From contig JALRGK010000038.1 in assembly GCA_023253415.1 (NCBI GenBank), forward strand, positions 1 to 7,689: a stretch of DNA of 7,689 bases. The letters run 5' to 3'. The DNA comes from Rhodocyclaceae bacterium (GTDB lineage: Bacteria > Pseudomonadota > Gammaproteobacteria > Burkholderiales > Rhodocyclaceae). The notes beneath the pieces are model-generated. The model saw nothing but the letters and a program-made list of their open reading frames with translations, was not told the DNA's origin and searched no databases. This document shows positions 1-4,566 of this stretch, piece after piece; the stretch's first letter is position 1; each line of letters starts with the position of its first letter. Both the position numbers and the translations under genes were made by a program.

Positions 1-455
1 TGGGTGACCGCCCGAACCAGTGGGACAAGCAGCGCACCGAAGAATTCGGTGCCAAGGACTGCCTGAACTTCCAACCGGAACAGCCGATCACCGAAGCCGG
101 CCTGCGCAACAACATCAACGTCGGCATCCACTACCTGGGTAGCTGGCTGGCCGGTAACGGTTGCGTGCCGATTCACAACCTGATGGAAGACGCGGCAACG
201 GCCGAGATCTCGCGTTCGCAAGTCTGGCAGTGGGTAGTTTCGCCGAAGGGCATTCTGGATGACGGGCGCAAGGTCACCGTCGAGATGGTTCGCGCCATGA
301 TTCCGGAAGAGCTGGCCAAGGTGAAAGCGACGGTCACCGCGCAAGGCGAGAAGACCGACACCTACGATCAGGCGGCAGTTATCTTCGATAAGATGTCGCT
401 GACCCCGGAATACCCGGAGTTCCTGACACTGCCGCTGTACGAAGCGATGGCCTAA
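1..455 (+). CDS. aceB: Malate synthase A, C-terminal 150 residues (5' end outside the window)
   Basis: Malate synthase condenses glyoxylate with acetyl-CoA to give malate, the second step of the glyoxylate bypass, in the cytoplasm. The reading frame is open from base 3 and ends with TAA at 453-455. The fragment contains GNGCVPI followed by LMEDAATAEISR (fragment residues 60-71), the family signature; the Asp of MED (codon 189-191) corresponds to the catalytic base known in malate synthases. The all-alpha C-terminal cap follows and ends in FLTLPLYEAMA, which resembles the FLTLPGY ending of the E. coli AceB protein. The A-form family is about 530 residues, so roughly the first 380 are missing because of the window edge, not a truncation. 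An intrinsic terminator begins 20 bases after the stop. Identification is very secure; the promoter and any aceA neighbour are out of view. Confidence 0.96.
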   Translation, partial: GDRPNQWDKQRTEEFGAKDCLNFQPEQPITEAGLRNNINVGIHYLGSWLAGNGCVPIHNLMEDAATAEISRSQVWQWVVSPKGILDDGRKVTVEMVRAMIPEELAKVKATVTAQGEKTDTYDQAAVIFDKMSLTPEYPEFLTLPLYEAMA

Positions 456-474
456 TCGGACACTGCTTCAAAGC

Positions 475-505
475 AAGACGGCACCTGCGGGTGCCGTCTT
501 TTTTT
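475..505 (+). terminator. Intrinsic terminator of aceB
   Basis: A perfect 11-bp stem (AAGACGGCACC at 475-485 pairing with 490-500) closes a four-base TGCG loop, and T bases run to 505. This is a strong rho-independent terminator by sequence. It sits 20 bases after the aceB stop and ends 10 bases before the lrgA start, so it also lies in the only space where an lrgAB leader could be. Confidence 0.93.
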
Positions 506-515
506 CCGGAATCAC

Positions 516-893
516 ATGATGATCAATGCACTCACCTGGCTCCTGCTCTACCAACTTATCGGCGAAATTCTGGTACACGTGCTCGGCCTACCGATTCCCG
601 GCCCGGTGATCGGTATGGCTTTGCTTCTGCTCACGCTGGCAATCCGTGGCGAGGGTGCGCGCCCTTTATCAGGGTCTTTGCAACACACTGCCAGCACTCT
701 CCTGCAACATCTATCACTGCTCTTTGTGCCCGCCGGCACGGGCGTGATGCTCTATCTCGATCTGATTGCCGAAGAGTGGTTACCGATCAGCATCGCCTTG
801 ATCGTGAGCACGCTGTCTGCCATGGCTGTCACAGCACTCGTGTTACATGCATTGCTGCGCTCAAGATCGAATACAGGGGCAGACCATGCCTGA
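516..893 (+). CDS. lrgA: LrgA/CidA-family small membrane protein
   Basis: This is a 125-residue, strongly hydrophobic inner-membrane protein with about four predicted helices (roughly residues 5-22, 27-46, 63-84 and 90-113). The stretch YQLIGEILVHVLGLPIPGPVIGM (split by family as QLIGE...LGLPIPGPVIGM, residues 13-34) is the hallmark of the LrgA/CidA family. Known members act with an LrgB/CidB partner; they were first described as holin-like autolysis modulators, and later as pyruvate importers (Bacillus PftAB, Streptococcus mutans LrgAB). ATG codons stand in tandem at 516 and 519. A weak GGA at 508-510 gives better spacing to 519, so the true start may be the second ATG. The gene overlaps lrgB by 8 bases, which implies translational coupling. 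No promoter was recognised between the terminator and the start. The family call is firm; the transported substrate is not known. Confidence 0.9.
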   Translation: MMINALTWLLLYQLIGEILVHVLGLPIPGPVIGMALLLLTLAIRGEGARPLSGSLQHTASTLLQHLSLLFVPAGTGVMLYLDLIAEEWLPISIALIVSTLSAMAVTALVLHALLRSRSNTGADHA

Positions 894-1620
894 ACGCATT
901 TCTCAAACTTGGGTCTACCTGTCGGCCACACCGCTTTTCTGGCTGACGATGACACTGATGGCCTATCAAACGGCACACTGGCTCTATCGGCGCTGTGGCG
1001 CACACCCATTAGCTAATCCGGTGATGATCTCGGTAGTTTTACTGGTGACACTACTCCAGCTCACAGGCACGCCCTATGACACCTACTTCAGCGGCGCACA
1101 ATTCGTTCATTTTCTGCTGGGTCCGGCGACCGTTGCGCTGGCAATCCCTCTCTACGGTCAGATACAACGACTGCGGCGCATGGCCGGCCCGCTGCTGATT
1201 GCACTGACGGCTGGCTCTCTCACTGCGATGCTAAGTGCTGTATTTATCGGCCACTGGCTAGGAGGGAGTCTGCCAACACTGTTATCACTAGCCCCCAAGT
1301 CCGTGACCACCCCGATTGCGATGGGGATTGCCGAACAGCTTGGGGGACACCCTTCTCTAGCCGCGGTGATGGTCATTGCCACAGGGATTCTTGGCGCAAT
1401 CACCGCACAAAGTGTGATGCGCTGGTTACGTATTACCGACCCCGCCATCGGTGGTTTTGCCCTCGGTGTTGCCGCTCATGGCATCGGTACCGCACGCGCC
1501 TTCCAGATCAGCGAAACGATGGGCGCTTTCGCTGCCCTGGGCATGGGCTTAAACGGTTTGCTCACAGCCACTGCGCTCCCAAGCCTGATGGCTTGGTTAA
1601 AACCCATGCTCGCGTTTTAA
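886..1620 (+). CDS. lrgB: LrgB/CidB-family membrane protein
   Basis: This 244-residue integral inner-membrane protein is the partner of LrgA. Family motifs are clear: APKSVTTPIAMGIAEQLGG (residues 136-154), the helix VMVIATGILGAI (161-172), and GVAAHGIGTARAF (194-206) followed by GAFAALGMGLNGLLTA. Several hydrophobic segments cover most of the chain, with the most conserved block in the second half, as usual for the family (about 230 residues). I chose ATG 886 over an upstream in-frame ATG at 847. It has AGGGG at 875-879 with six bases of spacing, and MPERISQ reads as a normal N-terminus. The ATG lies inside the end of lrgA. The plant homologue PLGG1, a natural LrgA-LrgB fusion, exports glycolate and glycerate from chloroplasts, and bacterial pairs move pyruvate. 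With malate synthase next door, a C2/C3 acid transporter is a reasonable guess. The stop is 3 bases from the end of the opposing gene, with no terminator between. Confidence 0.92.
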   Translation: MPERISQTWVYLSATPLFWLTMTLMAYQTAHWLYRRCGAHPLANPVMISVVLLVTLLQLTGTPYDTYFSGAQFVHFLLGPATVALAIPLYGQIQRLRRMAGPLLIALTAGSLTAMLSAVFIGHWLGGSLPTLLSLAPKSVTTPIAMGIAEQLGGHPSLAAVMVIATGILGAITAQSVMRWLRITDPAIGGFALGVAAHGIGTARAFQISETMGAFAALGMGLNGLLTATALPSLMAWLKPMLAF

Positions 1621-1623
1621 GAC

Positions 1624-2346
1624 TTAAGCCAGCACACGCTCACACGGCACCTCGTGCCCTAACGCAACCGCCTGCCAGCGTTGTGCCCAGGTACTCGGTC
1701 CCATCAAACGCAGCAGCGAAGGATGCTGCTCAACCAACAGCTGTTGGGCAACGACATCATCCACATAGACCACATTCAACAAACCATCCGGCAAACCACA
1801 CTGACCACAAAGCTCTGCCATTGCCAGCGCACAGGATGGTGCATCTTTATGCGGCACAAGTGTCACGGCGCCACCGTGGATTAGGACTGGCAAAACCAGC
1901 GCCAGCGCTGCTGTCACAGGCATCCCAGCACCCGCAAAGGCCAAGGCAACCGTGTGCGTTGGCCGGTCCGACACCGGTGACTCGACAGCGAGTGCTCGAA
2001 TATATTCAATGGCATTCGCCACATCGGCTTTACCCGCATCCAGATGTGTCTGGCTTTCCACCGCACTCAAACCTGAAAAATGGTCAGTGAGCTCTACTAG
2101 AGCCTTTTCCAACTCGGACAGAAATACCGGAACGCTATGTGCACTTAAAGGAGCCGCCTGTCTGGCCGCTGTTAATGCCGAAGCGGCCAGATCGATGTCT
2201 ACCAGTGGCACACGGCGGATCAGACGCTGCGAGGCTGATTCTCGTATCTCATGAAAGGCCAAGGGCATCGTCAAAACAGGACGACCATGAATCCAGAGCG
2301 GAATAGCGGGCGCCTCGCGCGGCGGGATGGAACAACAACCGGTCAT
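1624..2346 (-). CDS. Truncated, divergent aldehyde dehydrogenase-like protein without the catalytic domain
   Basis: The 240-residue product follows the first half of the aldehyde dehydrogenase (ALDH) fold. It opens with PLWIHGRPV (residues 16-24, like the usual 'yIdGewv'). Next comes RRVPLVDIDLAASALTAARQAAP (44-66, split here only for description), then LSAVESQTHLDAGKADVANAI (about 93-113, like 'la.les.d.GKp'). The block ending in APSCALAMAELCGQCGLPDG is followed by LLNVVYVDD (169-197, like 'GLPpGVlNVV'). Key ALDH features are altered: PWNFP reads AGAGMP, the cofactor-binding Lys of LKPSE is replaced (LVPHKDAP), and the FTGST glycine motif reads LMGPST. The chain stops just after that point, so the catalytic Glu and Cys and the oligomerisation region of a roughly 480-residue ALDH are absent. 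It should not be a dehydrogenase by itself. GGAAG (complement of 2353-2357) lies six bases before the ATG, supporting the start. The frame is intact and well translated, so it may be a real pseudoenzyme rather than recent debris. It is divergent to an IclR regulator. Confidence 0.75.
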   Translation of the reverse strand: MTGCCSIPPREAPAIPLWIHGRPVLTMPLAFHEIRESASQRLIRRVPLVDIDLAASALTAARQAAPLSAHSVPVFLSELEKALVELTDHFSGLSAVESQTHLDAGKADVANAIEYIRALAVESPVSDRPTHTVALAFAGAGMPVTAALALVLPVLIHGGAVTLVPHKDAPSCALAMAELCGQCGLPDGLLNVVYVDDVVAQQLLVEQHPSLLRLMGPSTWAQRWQAVALGHEVPCERVLA

Positions 2347-2493
2347 CGTGATCTTCCAACGGATATTTCAATGGGTTTCAACATCGGCCTGTGTTCCACA
2401 TAGTAAAATATGCAGCACACAGCCTGCCTGATTCAGGCACCTATTCTACCGTTCCTCTCGCTGATTCACGACCTGTTAAGCCCCAAAGCGCCT
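2347..2493. promoter_or_regulatory. Divergent control region between the ALDH-like gene and the IclR-family gene
   Basis: This 147-base region separates two divergent starts. It holds TTTCAA twice exactly 10 bases apart (2366-2371 and 2376-2381), an imperfect dyad TGTGTTCCACA (2390-2400), a -10-like TAAAAT on the + strand (2404-2409), and a perfect 15-bp palindrome (2425-2439, listed separately). I found no convincing -35 box at proper spacing for TAAAAT, so the promoter is only a suggestion. If it is real, transcription of the regulator would start near 2416, upstream of the palindrome and downstream of an alternative ATG at 2410, which would then not be the start. Confidence 0.45.
2425..2439. 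promoter_or_regulatory. Perfect 15-bp palindrome, candidate IclR-family operator
   Basis: The sequence TGCCTGATTCAGGCA is a perfect 7-1-7 inverted repeat. Known IclR-type operators have the same geometry (E. coli IclR: TGGAAAT-N-ATTTCCA), with TGxxxxx half-sites. It lies 55 bases before the preferred start of the IclR-family gene and just after a -10-like TAAAAT, where binding would repress that gene. The match is in geometry and position, not in half-site sequence, so operator function is inference. Confidence 0.45.
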
Positions 2494-3288
2494 ATGCCTG
2501 CCACCCGCCAAGCCAACCGATCGAGCACCGCCAATTCAGGCATACAGGTCTTCGAACGGGCTGATCTGCTTTTAGGTATGCTCGCCGCGCACAGTGCACC
2601 CGTGACACTGAAATCTCTGGCCACACAAACAGGCCTCAACATTTCTACCGTCCACCGTATCCTGGGGGCGCTAGCCATGATCGGTCTCGTGGAGCACCAA
2701 ACGGGAGGTCTCTACCGACTAGGGCTACGCTGGCTGGAATACGGTAATCTCGTCCGCGAGCGCTTGCAGATCCGGGATGTTGCCCGCCCGTTTATCGAAC
2801 AACTCCACGGTGCGATTGGTGAGCCCGTCAATCTGGCCATACGCGACGGTGACGACATCATTTATCTGGATCGAGCCGCAGCCAATGCCGCGCGGGTGCG
2901 CGTGTTTTACCGTGTGGGCTCGCGCGCCCCACTCCACCTCACATCGCTGGGCAAACTCTTTCTGGCTGAAGACTCGGCAAGCGATATCGCCAGCTATGCC
3001 AAACGAACCGGTTTGCCCGGTAACACCGAACACTCGCTAACCCACCTTAACGCGTTGAACAAAGCGCTCAACGCCGTCCGCGAGGCAGGCATTGCTTTCG
3101 ATAATGAAGAAGCAGAACTGGGCCTGCGATGTGTTGCCGCGCCCGTGCGCGATGATCGCGGCATCCTGGTCGGTGCAATTTCGGTCTCGTCACCGACAGA
3201 GCGATTCACGGAGCACGAGGCCACCTGGGTGCCGGCTCTTAAAGCATGTGCGGACGATGTATCACGCGCCCTAGGCGCACGCCTCTAG
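2494..3288 (+). CDS. IclR-family transcriptional regulator
   Basis: This cytoplasmic DNA-binding regulator has 264 residues from ATG 2494, a normal size for the family (250-270). The N-terminal winged helix-turn-helix spans residues 16-80, opening with SGIQVFERADLLLGML; its recognition helix lies in SLATQTGLNISTVHRILGAL (41-60), and the wing is GGLYRLGLRWLEYGN. The effector domain covers about 95-264, with NLAIRDGDDIIYLDR, RAPLHLTSLGKLFLAED (144-160) and the ligand-pocket stretch LGLRCVAAPVRDDRG (209-223). An in-frame ATG at 2410 would add 28 hydrophobic residues unlike other IclR proteins and would run across the candidate promoter and palindrome, so I prefer 2494, although neither start has a clear ribosome binding site. 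IclR members usually control a divergent operon and themselves and respond to small carbon acids such as glyoxylate or pyruvate. The likely targets here are the ALDH-like gene and itself; lrgAB or aceB are possible. The effector cannot be told from sequence. Confidence 0.93.
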   Translation: MPATRQANRSSTANSGIQVFERADLLLGMLAAHSAPVTLKSLATQTGLNISTVHRILGALAMIGLVEHQTGGLYRLGLRWLEYGNLVRERLQIRDVARPFIEQLHGAIGEPVNLAIRDGDDIIYLDRAAANAARVRVFYRVGSRAPLHLTSLGKLFLAEDSASDIASYAKRTGLPGNTEHSLTHLNALNKALNAVREAGIAFDNEEAELGLRCVAAPVRDDRGILVGAISVSSPTERFTEHEATWVPALKACADDVSRALGARL

Positions 3289-3299
3289 ATCGCTAGAGG
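3282..3299. terminator. Hairpin at the convergent gene ends, possible weak bidirectional terminator
   Basis: CCTCTAG (3282-3288) and CTAGAGG (3293-3299) form a perfect 7-bp stem around the loop ATCG. The left arm includes the TAG stop of the IclR-family gene, and the pbpG stop begins 8 bases to the right. No T-run follows on either strand, so a classical intrinsic terminator is not supported. It may still pause polymerase or protect both 3' ends. Confidence 0.35.
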
Positions 3300-3306
3300 A
3301 AACGGG

Positions 3307-4404
3307 TCAACCGTGCTGGGCTTCTGCCCACCTTTTTAGGCGATTAGCATCACCGACACGGGTCATCGAGCCTTCTGAATCCAGCAGCACAAATACCATC
3401 GGCCGGTTATTGACCTTGGCCTGCATCACCAGGCACTTACCGGCTTCACGGATGAATCCGGTTTTCGTCACACCGATATCCCAGCTGTCTGAACGCACTA
3501 ACGGGTTCGTGTTCCGGTACTCCTGCATGCGGCCACGAACGTCAAACTTAGCCTCGGAGGTGGTTGAGGCTTCACGAATCGCCGGGTATTTGTAGGCCGC
3601 TGTCACCATTTTCGCCAGATCACGAGCCGTCGACACATTGCCGGAATTCAACCCTGTGGGATCCAGAAAGCGGGAATTAGTCATCCCCAATTCCTGAGCC
3701 TTGCGATTCATCGCCGCTACAAATGCAGGAATACCACCCGGATAGTTCCTGCCCAGCGCATGCGCTGCACGGTTTTCGGATGACATCAAGGCCAGAAGCA
3801 AGGCCTCTTGGCGCGTCAGTTGCGTTCCTACCGCCAGACGCGAACGACTGCCCTTCAGTGTATCAACATCATCGTCCGTAATGTAAAACTCTTCACCCAT
3901 GGGCAGGTGCGCATCCAGCATCACCATCGCCGTCATCAGCTTGGTAATCGAGGCTATCGGCACAATCTGGGTGGCATTCTTCTGATACAGGGCTTCGCCA
4001 TTCTGCATATCGAGCAACAAGGCGGCATGGGAATGCAGCCCCGGATTCGTACCTACCGGGCCGTTCCATTCACCCCAGTGATCTGGTGCCGTGTCCCGCC
4101 GCTTCTTGCTGGCCAGCAAACGACTCGGCTTTTTCGATGTCGCCGAAACTACTTTGTCTCTAGCAGCGTTTTGCGCTGCAAGCGTTTTGGCTGTCTCTTT
4201 GGTCGCCTGCGACTTTACCGGCTTGGTGCTTTTTTTCGTCTTGGCAGCCGCGGTCGATTTGGTTTTGCTACTCGGCTTGTTGCTATTGGCGGCACTATTG
4301 CTTTGTGTCGCTGTCGCCGCCTGAACGGACACAGCACTGAAGACGCCACTGACGAATATGGCGGCCAGGAATTTAATAGACAGAGAACGCTTGATCAGAG
4401 CCAT
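3307..4404 (-). CDS. pbpG: Periplasmic D,D-peptidase of the PBP7 (PbpG) type
   Basis: This low-molecular-weight penicillin-binding protein (S11 family) cleaves D-Ala-containing peptide bonds in peptidoglycan; PBP7 relatives act as D,D-endopeptidases on cross-links. The chain is 365 residues. A signal peptide (KR then a hydrophobic core, residues 1-29) ends at VSVQA. A cationic Lys/Ala/Ser/Thr-rich stretch (30-108) follows, then the catalytic domain (about 120-360). All three active-site motifs are present: S152-ITK with the nucleophile, S209-EN, and K314-TG. The family motif RFLDPTGL occurs at 245-252. E. coli PbpG has 310 residues; the excess is mainly the linker. I chose ATG 4404 because the signal peptide begins there. 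A TTG-initiated extension to 4548 would start upstream of the promoter at 4478-4505. The ribosome binding site is poor (GGTGG about eight bases before). The gene appears monocistronic. Distinction from PBP5/6-type carboxypeptidases rests on overall similarity and the lack of a C-terminal amphipathic anchor. Confidence 0.9.
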   Translation of the reverse strand: MALIKRSLSIKFLAAIFVSGVFSAVSVQAATATQSNSAANSNKPSSKTKSTAAAKTKKSTKPVKSQATKETAKTLAAQNAARDKVVSATSKKPSRLLASKKRRDTAPDHWGEWNGPVGTNPGLHSHAALLLDMQNGEALYQKNATQIVPIASITKLMTAMVMLDAHLPMGEEFYITDDDVDTLKGSRSRLAVGTQLTRQEALLLALMSSENRAAHALGRNYPGGIPAFVAAMNRKAQELGMTNSRFLDPTGLNSGNVSTARDLAKMVTAAYKYPAIREASTTSEAKFDVRGRMQEYRNTNPLVRSDSWDIGVTKTGFIREAGKCLVMQAKVNNRPMVFVLLDSEGSMTRVGDANRLKRWAEAQHG

Positions 4405-4429
4405 AAGACGCACCACCGGAGCAAAGCGC

Positions 4430-4453
4430 TTTATCGGGCCAGCACCCGATAAA
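4430..4453 (-). promoter_or_regulatory. Hairpin in the pbpG leader
   Basis: A perfect 9-bp inverted repeat (TTTATCGGG at 4430-4438, CCCGATAAA at 4445-4453) encloses six bases. It lies inside the predicted pbpG 5' leader, 26 bases before the ATG. No T-run follows on either strand, so it is not an intrinsic terminator. It could be an operator, or an RNA stem that protects the message or limits translation. Confidence 0.45.
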
Positions 4454-4477
4454 ACTTGATTCAGATTAATTGCCCGT

Positions 4478-4505
4478 ATTCTAGCGCAGCCGCCCGGATT
4501 TTCAA
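4478..4505 (-). promoter_or_regulatory. Sigma-70-type promoter of pbpG
   Basis: On the - strand TTGAAA (complement of 4500-4505) and TAGAAT (complement of 4478-4483) are separated by 16 bases. They match the -35 and -10 consensus at 5 of 6 positions each. Transcription would start near 4471, giving a leader of about 67 bases that contains the 4430-4453 hairpin. The -35 box lies in the centre of the inverted repeat 4491-4519. Confidence 0.7.
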
Positions 4506-4519
4506 TGAAAAACCGGGCG
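4491..4519. repeat. Inverted repeat spanning the pbpG -35 box
   Basis: CGCCCGG (4491-4497) pairs with CCGGGCG (4513-4519). After one A-A mismatch, five more pairs (4499-4503 with 4507-4511) leave a three-base loop, so the hairpin spans 29 bases. It lies downstream of maeB and over the pbpG -35 element. It could act as a second, T-poor stop for maeB messages or as a protein-binding site at the promoter. Confidence 0.5.
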
Positions 4520-4526
4520 CAAATCG

Positions 4527-4555
4527 AATAAAAATAACAGGATAGCAACGATCCT
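4527..4555 (-). terminator. Probable intrinsic terminator of maeB
   Basis: On the - strand, starting 11 bases after the maeB stop, AGGAT and ATCCT (4551-4555 and 4539-4543) form a five-pair stem, with one further G-C pair inside past a mismatch. A U-rich tail GTTATTTTTATT (4538-4527) follows. The stem is short, so termination may be incomplete; the GC-rich hairpin at 4491-4519 lies just beyond it. Confidence 0.5.
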
Positions 4556-4566
4556 TAAGCCAGCCT

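Noticed and set aside
491..946. A 151-codon frame on the + strand overlapping lrgA and lrgB
   Set aside because: It starts inside the terminator stem, lies in another frame over two recognisable membrane proteins, and its His/Arg/Cys-rich product has no family look.
1646..1658. Small hairpin GGCAC-CTC-GTGCC as a terminator for lrgB
   Set aside because: It is only five base pairs, lies within the opposing coding region and has no T-run after it.
2410..2493. 28-residue N-terminal extension of the IclR-family protein from ATG 2410
   Set aside because: The added residues are unlike IclR N-termini and overlap the -10-like box and the palindrome. Start 2494 gives the usual family length.
4091..4324. 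A hydrophobic 77-codon frame on the + strand that looks like a membrane peptide
   Set aside because: It is the antisense image of the Lys/Ala/Ser/Thr-rich PbpG linker: Lys codons read backward give Leu/Phe codons. No ribosome binding site was seen.
3808..4452. A 214-codon frame on the + strand opposite pbpG
   Set aside because: It is an Arg/Leu-rich shadow of a clear D,D-peptidase gene, without a recognisable domain.
4405..4548. 48-residue N-terminal extension of PbpG from TTG 4548
   Set aside because: It lies upstream of the predicted transcription start and would place the signal peptide in mid-chain.
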